Part shown: in pieces, positions 46,967 through 57,478 of the stretch | Layout: each line of letters starts with the position of its first letter | How positions within the stretch are numbered: position 1 is the first letter of the stretch | Notes under the pieces: generated by a model | The model's input: the letters and a program-made list of their open reading frames with translations, nothing else | Databases searched by the model: none | Told to the model about the DNA's origin: nothing | Program-made: the position numbers and the translations under genes | NCBI GenBank assembly: GCA_032718475.1 | Contig: JAUCBJ010007087.1 | Span: 1-64,000 of the forward strand | Direction of reading: 5' to 3' | Length of the DNA: 64,000 nucleotides | Source: Nemertoderma westbladi | Taxonomy: Eukaryota; Xenacoelomorpha; Nemertodermatida; Nemertodermatidae

Positions 46967-47247
46967 GTTAGTCTGAGAGTCGTTTACGTTTAGTAAATTT
47001 ATTGAAACCCAAGTTTCATAGATTTCTCCTCAGTTTCATACCACGTGTTCCGTCATCAAGTCTGCAGTTCAAATCTCCACCAATTAGAACCGGAAGTTGG
47101 AGGGGGTCTGTTTGATGGGGGAGATTGCGTTGTTGATTGATAGAATATACCTTGCGGACTGTAGTCGGGGTTAAATTAAAACATGTAATATTATGGGTTT
47201 GTTCAGAAGTGGAAAAAATGAGAAAGCGCGTCACCGGGGGTTGAACC

Positions 47248-47294
47248 AGCGCTATACGTACGTTTCGGCCTAACAGGCCTCATCAGTAGCGCTA
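47248..47294 (-). ncRNA. Hammerhead ribozyme, type I (minus strand)
   Basis: Inverted copy of the ribozyme at 47426-47472, with the same core (CTGATGA, GGCCT-GTT-AGGCC stem II, GAAA), GTA cleavage triplet and stem I. All catalytic core bases are present. Confidence 0.8.
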
Positions 47295-47425
47295 ACCGGC
47301 TCAGCCACTAGCCCCTGACACTCACACTCCCACCTAATCCACTTCTATTGAACGGGAATATGAACACTTCTATGAAATTGAATTAGGTGGGAGTGTGAGT
47401 GTCAGGGGCTAGTGGCTGAGCCGGT

Positions 47426-47472
47426 TAGCGCTACTGATGAGGCCTGTTAGGCCGAAACGTACGTATAGCGCT
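47426..47472 (+). ncRNA. Hammerhead ribozyme, type I (plus strand)
   Basis: Stem I pairs tagcgcta (47426-47433) with tagcgct (47466-47472). CTGATGA is at 47434-47440. Stem II is ggcct-gtt-aggcc at 47441-47453, including the conserved G10.1-C11.1 pair. GAAA is at 47454-47457. Stem III is two pairs (A57-T64, C58-G63) with loop gtac. The cleavage triplet GTA is at 47463-47465. Short stem III type I hammerheads are known in Penelope-like elements and retrozymes. Confidence 0.8.
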
Positions 47473-47535
47473 GGTTCAACCCCCGGTGACGCGCTTTCTC
47501 ATTTTTTCCACTTCTGAATAAAACCATAATATTAC

Positions 47536-48149
47536 ACCTTTAATTACAGTTGCAACAGCTCATCTCCAATTTATTTAATTAAATTAAAACACGCTAAACA
47601 ATGCAACACATAATATCATTAGAAATAACTAAGTTGGGTTTGGATGGGGAGTAATTGACGAAATAGTGAATAGTGAACGGCGGAATCTTAAAATATTTAA
47701 TCTTAGTTACCCGATGAATCTTAATATGTGGATTGGTGCTTAAGCGGGATCCCGATCCCGAAAAGCAGGGATCCCGGTGGGTGCAATCCCTGTCCCGAAC
47801 CCCATCTCGACTTTTTTGGAACGGGATCCCGAAGGGGGCCTATAATATAGTGAAGTAAATTTCTAGAATAACCGATGGATGTTTGCTAGTGAGTTGAAAT
47901 CTGTTTATCATATCGAGTAGTCGGATTACTGGATTTCATTAAACCATCTAGTAATCAACTATAAATAAATTTTAATAAAATTTTATCTTACTAAAATCTT
48001 TCAGAAGTGTAAGATAAAGTGAGTGTTACCCAAAAACCGCCACATATACTATGAACTTTAAGGGAATTTAATCCAAAATTGCATTCCCGATCCAGTAAAT
48101 CGGGATCCCGTGATAATTCCGGTCCCGATCCCGGAAATCCCGAAAAGTC
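47536..48149. repeat. Spacer with GGGATCCCG-rich possible non-autonomous element
   Basis: From about 47745 and again at 48090-48140 there are clustered palindromes of the form gggatcccgatcccg. They may be the two ends of a non-autonomous DNA transposon about 400 bp long; the family is not established. The rest is AT-rich with nothing recognised. Confidence 0.35.
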
Positions 48150-48343
48150 TGAGTTCATTGAATTGCCTGATCAACTTTTATGGCAACCAACACATGGAAA
48201 GCGTAGCCGTGGACGACCGGCTATGAGATATATTGACCAGCTCGAATGGGATACTGAACTTGGGAGAAACGAAATTGCGACAACTATGGAGAATCGGGAA
48301 GCCTGGAAGGATCTCATTTCCACTGTCCGAGTTTGCTCGACCT
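48150..48343 (+). pseudogene. 3' fragment of a second LINE family
   Basis: A short frame reads …LPDQLLWQPTHGKRSRGRPA, then RYIDQLEWDTELGRNEIATT, and ends with AWKDLISTVRVCST stop and a TAG run. GKRSRGRP…YIDQL…W is typical of LINE ORF C-termini. It differs from the family at 13-17 kb. The last ~60 bp became the unit of the following array. Confidence 0.75.
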
Positions 48344-50418
48344 AGTAGTAGTTGGAGAATCGGGAAGCCTGGAAGGATCTCATTTCCACTGTCCGAGTTC
48401 GCTCGACCTAGTAGTAGTAGTTAGAGAATCGGGAAGCCTGGAAGGATCTCATTTCCACTGTCCGAGTTCGCTCGACCTAGTAGTAGTTGGAGAATCGGGA
48501 AGCCTGGAAGGATCTCATTTCCACTGTCCGAGTTCGCTCGACCTAGTAGTAGTTGGAGAATCGGGAAGCCTGGAAGGATCTCATTTCCACTGTCCGAGTT
48601 CGCTCGACCTAGTAGTAGTTGGAGAATCGGGAAGCCTGGAAGGATCTCATTTCCACTGTCCGAGTTCGCGGATAATCGGGAAGCCTGGAAGGATCTCATT
48701 TCCACTGTCCGAGTTCGCGGAGAATCGGGAAGCCTGGAAGGATCTCAGTTCCACTGTCCGAGTTCGCGGAGAATCGGGAAGCCTGGAAGGATCTCATTTC
48801 CACTGTCCGAGTTCGCGGAGAATCGGGAAGCCTGGAAGGATCTCATTTCGACTATCCGAGTTCGCTCGACCTAGTAGTAGTAGTTGGAGAATCGGGATGC
48901 CTGGAAGGATCTCATTTCCACTGTCCGAGTTCGCAGAGAATCGGGAAGCCTGGAAGGATCTCATTTCCACTGTCCGAGTTCGCGGAGAATCGGGAAGCCT
49001 GGAAGGATCTCAGTTCCACTGTCCGAGTTCGCGGAGAATCGGGAAGCCTGGAAGGATCTCATTTCCACTGTCCGAGTTCGCGGAGAATCGGGAAGCCTGG
49101 AAGGATCTCATTTCGACTGTCCGAGTTCGCTCGACCTAGTAGTAGTAGTTGGAGAATCGGGATGCCTGGAAGGATCTCATTTCCACTGTCCGAGTTCGCA
49201 GAGAATCGGGAAGCCTGGAAGGATCTCATTTCCACTGTCCGAGTTCGCGGAGAATCGGGAAGCCTGGAAGGATCTCAGTTCCACTGTCCGAGTTTGCTCG
49301 ACCTAGTAGTAGTTGGAGAATCGGGAGGCCTGGAAGGATCTCATTTCCACTGTCCGAGTTCGCGGAGATTCGGGAAGCCTGGAAGGATCTCATTTCGACT
49401 GTCCGAGTTCGCACGTCCTAGTAGTAGTAGTTGGAGAATCGGGAAGCCTGGAAGGATCTCATTTCCACTGTCCGAGTTCGCTCGACCTAGTAGTAGTTGG
49501 AGAATTGGCAAGCGTGGGAGGATCTCAGTTCCACTGTCCGAGTTTGCTCGACCTAGTAGTAGTTGGAGAATCGGGAGGCCTGGAAGGATCTCATTTCCAC
49601 TGTCCGAGTTCGCGGAGAATCGGGAAGCCTGGAAGGATCTCATTTCGACTGTCCGAGTTCGCACGTCCTAGTAGTAGTAGTTGGAGAATCGGGAAGCCTG
49701 GAAGGATCTCATTTCCACTGTCCGAGTTCGCTCGACCTAGTAGTAGTTGGAGAATTGGCAAGCCTGGGAGGATCTCAGTTCCAATGTCCGAGTTTGCTCG
49801 ACCTAGTAGTAGTTGGAGAATCGGGAAGCCTGGAAGGATCTCATTTCCACTGTCCGAGTTCGCGGAGAATCAGGGAAGCCTGGAAGGATCTCATTTCCAG
49901 TGTCCGAGCTCGCTCGACCTAGTAGTAGTAGTTGGAGAATCGGGAAGCCTGGAAGGATCTCATTTCTACTGTCCGAGTTCGCGGAGAATCGGGAAGCCTG
50001 GAAGGATCTCATTTCCAGTGTCCGAGCTCGCTCGACCTAGTAGTAGTAGTTGGAGAATCGGGAAGCCTGGAGGGATCTCATTTCCACTGTCCGAGTTCGC
50101 GGAGAATCGGGAAGCCTGGAAGGATCTCATTTCCAGTGTCCGAGCTCGCTCGACCTAGTAGTAGTAGTTGGAGAATCGGGAAGCCTGGAAGGATCTCATT
50201 TCCACTGTCCGAGTTCGCGGAGAATCGGGAAGCCTGGAAGGATCTCATTTCCAGTGTCCTAGCTCGCTCGACCTAGTAGTAGTAGTTGGAGAATCGGGAA
50301 GCCTGGAAGGATCTCATTTCCACTGTCCGAGTTCGCGGAGAATCGGGAAGCCTGGAAGGATCTCAGTTCCACTGTCCGAGTTCGCGGAGAATCGGGAAGC
50401 CTGGAAGGATCTCATTAT
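48288..50418. repeat. Minisatellite array 7 derived from a LINE 3' end
   Basis: Units of 48 bp (ggagaatcgggaagcctgg, aaggatctcatttccactgt, ccgagttcg) alternate with units of about 66 bp that add ctcgacctagtagtagttg. The sequence is the LINE C-terminus plus its TAG tail. Long open frames here follow from the repeat. It ends about 120 bp before an EEA1 exon. Confidence 0.9.
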
Positions 50419-50539
50419 AACACAAAACATATAACAATTATAAACCGCTTTTGGTCCCACCGACTAAAACAACAAAATAAAGCTAGGCCTATATATATAT
50501 CTGTATATATATATGACTAGGTAATTAATATTATTACAG

Positions 50540-50952
50540 ATGGTTAAAGATATGAATATTCTAGAACATGAGAAAGTTGATGTAGAGAAGCAACTGGCAG
50601 ATACGAAGGTTGAATTAGTTGAATTGGAGAACGAGTTAGAAAATAGCAACGATACCTCGTTGCGGAAACAGTTGGAATTCAATACTCAAATAACTAATCT
50701 AAGTAACCAATTAGAACGCGATAAATTCAACCACGAAAAAGAAACTAACTCGACAAAGAAACTAGTTGAAAATCTCAATAATAAGGTTGGCGAGTTGGAG
50801 ACTCATCGTTTTGAGTTAATAACGGAACTCACGGCGAAGAATAAAGTTATAGAAACTCACGAAGTTAATTTCGATAACATTAAATCGGAAGTTGTTGTAA
50901 TGGAAGCCAGATTGGAGAACATGTGTGAAGAGAAGAATGTTCTACTAGATAG
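50540..50952 (+). CDS. EEA1: EEA1 coiled-coil exon 413 nt (penultimate coiled-coil exon)
   Basis: The acceptor is aatattattacag and the donor is gatag|gttggt, phase 0 to 2. It encodes about 137 residues. The C-terminal part, VGELETHRFELITELTAKNK and then VVMEARLENMCEEKNVLLDR, aligns with vertebrate EEA1 just before its C-terminal region (…SELEKQTDDLRGEIAVLEA… and …DERRALLERCL). The donor is the first unit of the following 27-bp array. Confidence 0.9.
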
Positions 50953-53080
50953 GTTGGTATATATATAATACACCGTTACCGTTAGGTTGGTTAGGTTGGT
51001 ATATCTATAATACACAGTTAGGTTGGTATATCTATAATACACCGTTAGGTTGGTTAGGTTGGTATATCTATAATACACCGTTAGGTTGGTATATCTATAA
51101 TACACCGTTAGGTTGGTATATCTATAATACACCGTTACCGTTAGGTTGGTGTATCTATAATACACCGTTAGGTTGGTATATCTATAATACACCGTTAGGT
51201 TGGTTAGGTTGGTATATCTATAATACACCGTTAGGTTGGTATATCTATAATACACCGTTAGGTTGGTATATCTATAATCACCGACCGGGGGTTAGGTTGG
51301 TATATCTATAATACACCGTTAGGTTGGTATATCTATAATACACCGGGGGGTTAGGTTGGTATATCTATAATACACCGTTAGGTTGGTATATCTATAATAC
51401 ACCGTTAGGTTGGTTAGGGGGTATCTATAATACACCGTTAGGTTGGTATATCTATAATACACCGTTAGGTTGGTTAGGTTGGTGTATCTATAATACACCG
51501 TTAGGTTGGTATATCTATAATACACCGTTAGGTTGGTATATCTATAATACACCGTTAGGTTGGTATATCTATAATACACCGTTAGGTTGGTATATCTATA
51601 ATACACCGTTAGGTTGGTTAGGTTGGTATATCTATAATACACAGTTAGGTTGGTATATCTATAATACACCGTTAGGTTGGTTAGGTTGGTATATCTATAA
51701 TACACCGTTAGGTTGGTATATCTATAATACACCGTTAGGTTGGTGTATCTATAATACACCGTTAGGTTGGTATATCTATAATACACCGTTAGGTTGGTAT
51801 ATCTATAATACACCGTTAGGTTGGTATATCTATAATACACCGTTAGGTTGGTATATCTATAATACACCGTTACCGTTAGGTTGGTTAGGTTGGTATATCT
51901 ATAATACACCGTTAGGTTGGTATATCTATAATACACCGTTAGAAGGTTGGTTAGGTGGTATATCTATAATACACCGTTAGGTTGGTATATCTATAATACA
52001 CCGTTAGGTTGGTGTATCTATAATACACCGTTAGGTTGGTATATCTATAATACACCGTTAGGTTGGTTAGGTTGGTATATCTATAATACACCGTTAGGTT
52101 GGTATATCTATAATACACCGTTAGGTTGGTATATCTATAATACACAGTTAGGTTGGTATATCTATAATACACCGTTAGGTTGGTTAGGTTGGTATATCTA
52201 TAATACACCGTTAGGTTGGTATATCTATAATACACCGTTAGGTTGGTATATCTATAATACACCGTTAGGTTGGTTAGGTTGGTATATCTATAATACACCG
52301 TTAGGTTGGTATATCTATAATACACAGTTAGGTTGGTATATCTATAATACACCGTTAGGTTGGTATATCTATAATACACCGTTAGGTTGGTATATCTATA
52401 ATACACCGTTAGGTTGGTTAGGTTGGTATATCTATAATACACCGTTAGGTTGGTATATCTATAATACACCGTTAGGTTGGTATATCTATAATACACCGTT
52501 AGGTTGGTATATCTATAATACACCGTTAGGTTGGTATATCTATAATACACCGTTAGGTTGGTATATCTATAATACACCGTTAGGTTGGTATATCTATAAT
52601 ACACCGTTAGGTTGGTATATCTATAATACACCGTTAGGTTGGTATATCTGTAATACACCGTTAGGTTGGTATATCTATAATACACCGTTAGGTTGGTATA
52701 TCTATAATACACCGTTAGGTTGGTATATCTATAATACACCGTTAGGTTGGTATATCTATAATACACCGTTAGGTTGGTATATCTATAATACACCGTTAGG
52801 TTGGTATATCTATAATACACCGTTAGGTTGGTATATCTATAATACACCGTTAGGTTGGTATATCTATAATACACCGTTAGGTTGGTATATCTATAAGACA
52901 CCGTTAGGTTGGTATATCTATAGTACACCGTTAGCTTGGTTAGGTTGGTATATCTATAGTACACCGTTAGGTTGGTTAGGTTGGTATATCTATAATGCAC
53001 AGTTAGGTTGGTATATCTATAATACACAGTTAGGTTGGTATATCTATAATACACAGTTAGGTTGGTATATTTATAAACGT
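50953..53080. repeat. Minisatellite array 8 (27-bp unit) beginning at a 5' splice site
   Basis: The unit is ggttggtatatctataatac plus accgtta, about 75 copies, sometimes with an extra ggttggtta or accgtt. The first copy is continuous with the exon donor atag|gttggtatat, so the array starts at the first intron base. 27 is a multiple of three, giving long empty frames on both strands. Confidence 0.95.
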
Positions 53081-53895
53081 TAGGTTTGTTTATCTGTACA
53101 CCGTTATGTTAAGGTGTTATCTGCACACCGTTATGTTAAGGTGTTTATCTGTACACCGTTATGTTAAGGTGTTTATCCGTACACCGTTATGTTAAGGTGT
53201 TATCTGCACACCGTTATGTTAAGGTGTTTATCTGTACACCGTTATGTTAAGGTGTTTATCTGTACACCGTTATGTTAAGGTGTTTATCTGTACACCGTTA
53301 TGTTAAGGTGTTTATCTGTACACCGTTATGTTAAGGTGTTTATCTGTACACCGTTATGTTAAGGTGTTTATCTGTACACCGTTATGTTAAGGTGTTTATC
53401 TGTACACCGTTATGTTAAGGTGTTTATCTGTACACCGTTATGTTAAGGTGTTTATCTGTACACCGTTATGTTAAGGTGTTCATCTGTACACCGTTATGTT
53501 AAGGTGTTTATCTGTACACCGTTATGTTAAGGTGTTTATCTGTACACCGTTATGTTAAGGTGTTTATCTGTACACCGTTATGTTAAGGTGTTTATCTGTA
53601 CACCGTTATGTTAAGGTGTTTATCTGTACACCGTTATGTTAAGGTGTTTATCTGTACACCGTTATGTTAAGGTGTTTATCTGTACACCGTTATGTTAAGG
53701 TGTTTATCTGTACACCGTTATGTTAAGGTGTTTATCTGTACACCGTTATGTTAAGGTGTTTATCTGTACACCGTTATGTTAAGGTGTTTATCTGTACACC
53801 GTTATGTTAAGGTGTTTATCTGTACACCGTTATGTTAAGGTGTTTATCTGTACACCTATGTGTTAAGGTGTTTATCTGTACACCGTTATGTTAAG
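53081..53895. repeat. Minisatellite array 9 (28-bp unit) ending at a 3' splice site
   Basis: The unit is gtgtttatctgtacaccgtt plus atgttaag, about 29 copies. The last copy supplies the acceptor atgttaag, and the exon then continues with gtgtttatcc. It shares tacaccgtta with array 8, so the two are probably related by descent. Confidence 0.95.
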
Positions 53896-54115
53896 GTGTT
53901 TATCCACCGATTCGGACAATAAGAAGCTGATAAATAAAGTCGCTTCCTGGAAGGGAAAGTTTGAAGAGGCGGAAATCGCGATGATTGAGTTGGGAAGAGA
54001 AAACCAGAGTTTATTAATCGAGAGAAATTCCTTACAGAACAGGAGATGGGTTAGGGATGATGATATTAATCAGTGTAGCAACTGCAGGAGAGAATTCGCT
54101 GCAATCATTAGAAAG
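53896..54115 (+). CDS. EEA1: EEA1 exon: end of coiled coil and first half of FYVE domain
   Basis: The acceptor is atgttaag at 53895 and the donor is agaaag|gtaatt, phase 2 to 0. Joined to the previous exon it reads LLDR-CLSTDSDNKKLINKV, matching vertebrate LLERCL…, which fixes both splice sites. It continues with IELGRENQSL, nearly identical to vertebrate EEA1, then RRWVRDDDINQCSNCRREF. WVRD is the FYVE WxxD motif, and CSNC supplies the first zinc ligand pair. It ends at IIRK, completed as RKHHCRNCG by the next exon. Confidence 0.95.
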
Positions 54116-54291
54116 GTAATTAATATTGGGTCGGGAACGTACCGTAATTGATTCCATTATGTAATATTTAGCTACTAAACAAAACTAACCGGTCCAGTGA
54201 TAACAGCTGACTACTCCTTTACTGTTTGTATTTGTTTCATCAGGTTTAAACTAATTTATCTCCTAATGAAATATAATAATTTATTTTCCAG

Positions 54292-54414
54292 CACCATTGT
54301 CGTAACTGCGGCAATATTTTCTGCCACGATTGTTCCTCAAAGGAGGAAAAAACTCCCCATAGCAGGAAGCCAGTGCGGGTCTGTGATCAGTGCTACATCG
54401 AGATAAACAGCTGA
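54292..54414 (+). CDS. EEA1: EEA1 last exon: second half of FYVE domain and stop
   Basis: The acceptor is aatttattttccag, phase 0. It encodes [40 protein letters not shown] and the stop. With RK from the previous exon it makes the basic RKHHCRNCG motif that binds PI3P; RVC and the paired cysteines complete the eight zinc ligands. Only three residues follow the CxxCYIE segment, so the FYVE domain is the extreme C-terminus, as in vertebrate EEA1. Function: membrane anchoring on early endosomes. Confidence 0.97.
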   Translation, partial: HHCRNCGNIFCHDCSSKEEKTPHSRKPVRVCDQCYIEINS

Positions 54415-54785
54415 TAGACCTTTATGGTACAACAACCAATCGGTGCATTAGAGCGACGATAGATGGTGATGTGTTCCAAACCAATACCAAAAATAAGGTC
54501 ACAGTTTGCTGACCAGACCAGACCAGACCATGCAATGATTGACGATTACCTACAATATTACCCGCTTTCTAGAACTGCTAATATAATTAACGATACTTAG
54601 AAACGGACTGATTTAATATCAGTATTATTATTATTGTAATTTATCAAACAGTGTGGATGTGCTTTATTATCATGTTAAATGTTTTATAGCTATTTATTTA
54701 TTATATAATATTATTGTAAACATTTTGTGTTTGATTCAACCCGTTTTGGCGAGGTGGTATGGTAAATCCGGAATGGCGTGCTGTG
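54415..54785 (+). other. Likely EEA1 3' UTR/flank
   Basis: AT-rich, non-coding. I see no canonical AATAAA; weak candidates are the TATAATATTATTGT stretch near 54705 and ttgtaatttatc near 54635. The transcript end is therefore not placed. Confidence 0.4.
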
Positions 54786-57478
54786 GTCATTTAAGGCCAT
54801 GATACACAACAGGAACGGCGAGTGGTAGCGGCATACGGCCGCAGCAGGCGGAATCGGCAGGCGGCCGTGGCGGGTGGTAGTAGCGTGTGGTAGCGGCATA
54901 CGGCCGCAGCAGGCGGAATCGGCAGGCGGCTGTGGCGGGTGGTAGCGGCATACGGCCGCAGCAGGCGGCATACGGCCGCAGCAGGCGGCCGTGGCGGGTG
55001 GTAGTAGCGAGTGGTAGCGGCATACGGCCTCAGCAGGCGGAATCGACAGGCGGCCGTGGCAGGTGGTAGTAGCGAGTGGTAGCGGCATACGGCCGCAGCA
55101 GGCGGAATCGGCAGGCGGCCGTGGCGGGTGGTAGTAGCGAGTGGTAGCGGCATACGGCCGCAGCAGGCGGAATCGGCAGGCGGCCGTGGCGGGTGGTAGT
55201 AGCGAGTGGTAGCGGCATACGGCCGCAGCCGGCGGAATTGGCAGGCGGCCGTGGCGGGTGGTAGTAGCGAGTGGTAGCGGCATACGGCCGCAGCAGGCGG
55301 AATCGGCAGGCGGCCGTGGCGGGTGGTAGTAGCGAGTGGTAGCGGCATACGGCCGCAGCAGGCGGCCGTGGCGGGTGGTAGTAGCGAGTGGTAGCGGCAT
55401 ACGGCCGCAGCAGGCGGAATCGGCAGGCGGCCGTGGCGGGTGGTAGTAGCGAGTGGTAGCGGCATACGGCCTCAGCAGGCGGAATTGGCAGGCGGCCGTG
55501 GCGGGTGGTAGTAGCGAGTGGTTGCGGCATACGGCCGCAGCAGGCGGAATCGGCAGGCGGCCGTGGCGGGTGGTAGTAGCGAGTGGTAGCGGCATACGGC
55601 CGCAGCAGGCGGCCGTGGCGGGTGGTAGTAGCGAGTGGTTGCGGCATACGGCCGCAGCAGGCGGAATCGGCAGGCGGCCGTGGCGGGTGGTAGTAGCGAG
55701 TGGTAGCGGCATACGGCCGCAGCAGGCGGCCGTGGCGGGTGGTAGTAGCGAGTGGTTGCGGCATACGGCCGCAGCAGGCGGAATCGGCAGGCGGCCGTGG
55801 CGGGTGGTAGTGGCGAGTGGTAGCGGCATACGGCCGCAGCAGGCGGAATCGGCAGGCGGCCGTGGCGGGTGGTAGTAGCGAGTGGTAGCGGCATACGGCC
55901 GCAGCAGGCGGAATCGGCAGGCGGCCGTGGCGGGTGGTAGTAGCGAGTGGTAGCGGTATTCGGCCGCAGTAGGCGGAATCAGCAGGCGGCCGTGGCGGGT
56001 GGTAGTAGCGAGTGGTTGCGGCATACGGCCGCAGCAGGCGGAATCGGCAGGCGGCCGTGGCGGGTGGTAGTAGCGAGTGGTTGCGGCATACGGCCGCAGC
56101 AGGCGGAATTGGCAGGCGGCCGTGGCGGGTGGTAGTAGCGAGTGGTAGCGGCATACGGCCGCAGCAGACGGAATCGGCAGGCGGCCGTGGCGGGTGGTAG
56201 TAGCGAGTGGTTGCGGCATACGGCCGCAGCAGGCGGAATCAGCAGGCGGCCGTGGCGGGTGGTAGTAGCGAGTGGTAGCGGCATACGGCCGCAGCAGGCG
56301 GAATCGGCAGGCGGCCGTGGCGGGTGGTAGTAGCGAGTGGTAGCGGCATACGGCCGCAGCAGGCGGCCGTGGCGGGTGGTAGTAGCGAGTGGTTGCGGCA
56401 TACGGCCGCAGCAGGCGGAATCGGCAGGCGGCCATGGCGGGTGGTAGTAGCGAGTGGTAGCGGCATACGGCCACAACAGGCGGCCGTGGCGGGTGGTAGT
56501 AGCGAGTGGTTGCGGCATACGGCCGCAGCAGGCGGAATCGGCAGGCGGCCGTGGCGGGTGGTAGTAGCGAGTGGTAGCGGCATACGGCCGCAGCAGGCGG
56601 CCGTGGCGGGTGGTAGTAGCGAGTGGTTGCGGCATACGGCCGCAGCAGGCGGAATCGGCAGGCGGCCGTGGCGGGTGGTAGTAGCGAGTGGTAGCGGTAT
56701 ACGGCCGCAGCAGGCGGCCGTGGCGGGTGGTAGTAGCGAGTGGTTGCGGCATACGGCCGCAGCAGGCGGAATCGGCAGGCGGCCGTGGCGGGTGGTAGTA
56801 GCGAGTGGTAGCGGCATACGGCCGCAGCAGGCGGCCGTGGCGGGTGGTAGTAGCGAGCGGTAGCGGCATACGGCCGCAGCAGGCGGCCGTGGCGGGTGGT
56901 AGTAGCGAGTGGTAGCGGCATACAGCCGCAGCAGGCGGAATCGGCAGGCGGCCGTGGCGGGTGGTAGCGGCGAGTGGTAGCGGCATACGGCCGCAGCAGG
57001 CGGAATCGGCAGGCGGCCGTGGCGGGTGGTAGTAGCGAGTGGTAGCGGCATACGGCCGCAGCAGGCGGAATCGGCAGGCGGCCGTGGCGGGTGGTAGTAG
57101 CGAGTGGTAGCGGCATACGGCCGCAGCAGGCGGAATCGGCAGGCGGCCGTGGCGGGTGGTAGTAGCGAGTGGTAGCGGCATACGGCCGCAGCAGGCGGAA
57201 TCGTCAGGCGGCCGTGGCGGGTGGTAGTAGCGAGTGGTAGCGGCATACGGCCGCAGCAGGCGGCCGTGGCGGGTGGTAGTAGCGAGTGGTTGCGGCATAC
57301 GGCCGCAACAGGCGGAATCGGCAGGCGGCCGTGGCGGGTGGTAGTAGCGAGTGGTAGCGGCATACGGCCGCAGCAGGCGGCCGTGGCGGGTGGTAGTAGC
57401 GAGTGGTTGCGGCATACGGCCGTAGCAGGCGGAATCGGCAGGCGGCCGTGGCGGGTGGTAGTGGCGAGTGGTAGCGGC
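54786..57478. repeat. Minisatellite array 10, GC-rich (65/52-bp units, ~44 copies)
   Basis: The unit contains ggtagtagcgagtggtagcg, gcatacggccgcagcaggcg and, in the long form, gaatcggcaggcg. It is CpG- and GC-rich, in sharp contrast to its AT-rich surroundings. The minus strand lacks stop codons in several frames, producing apparent proteins of up to 800 aa (PPATAACRFRLLRPYAATTR repeats). I regard these as artefacts of the repeat. It begins about 370 bp after the EEA1 stop codon. Confidence 0.95.

Larger units (their letters stand above)
47185..47535. mobile_element. Palindromic element with two opposed hammerhead ribozymes
   Basis: Left arm 47185-47339 and right arm 47384-47535 are inverted copies around a 44-bp spacer. 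The ends are gtaatattatgg and ccataatattac. Each arm carries, from inside outward, cactcacactcccacc, a tRNA-like ggctagtggctgagcc, a hammerhead ribozyme, ggttcaacccccggtgacgc (B-box-like) and tctcatttttt. No ORF. A diverged single arm is at 3065-3300. Confidence 0.85.
3469..54414 (+). other. EEA1: EEA1-like gene span (12 exons seen, 5' end outside window)
   Basis: The span runs from the first recognisable exon to the stop codon. The exons together encode about 949 residues of coiled coil ending in a FYVE domain. Vertebrate EEA1 is about 1,410 aa, and the part after the matching point near residue 200 is roughly 1,200 aa, so this homologue is shorter or some exons were missed. All donor/acceptor phases are compatible (0-1, 1-2, 2-0, then 0-0 to the last coiled-coil exon, 0-2, 2-0). 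EEA1 is a Rab5 effector that tethers early endosomes: FYVE binds PI3P and the coiled coil dimerises. The exon encoding the N-terminal C2H2/Rab5-binding region is not in the window. Introns total about 48 kb, mostly repeats. Confidence 0.85.

Noticed and set aside
48333-50434. Several repeat-protein frames (GRISFPLSEFA, SLEGSHFHCPS)
   Set aside because: Frames of a minisatellite derived from a LINE 3' end, open in overlapping frames and lying in an intron.
50953-53080. Telomere-like repeat (ttaggttgg resembling TTAGG)
   Set aside because: TTAGG occurs only as part of a 27-bp unit and never as a pure run; the array is bounded by exons of one gene.
51319-53083. Long frames on both strands (VYYRYTNLT and GWYIYNTPL repeats)
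   Set aside because: The 27-bp unit is a multiple of three, so open frames arise automatically. The region is an EEA1 intron confirmed by matching exon phases.
54711-57116. 801-aa minus-strand open frame of repeated PPATAACRFRLLRPYAATTR-type peptide
   Set aside because: It lies in a 65/52-bp GC-rich tandem array with few stop triplets on that strand. Other frames of the same strand are also open, and there is no domain or splice context.
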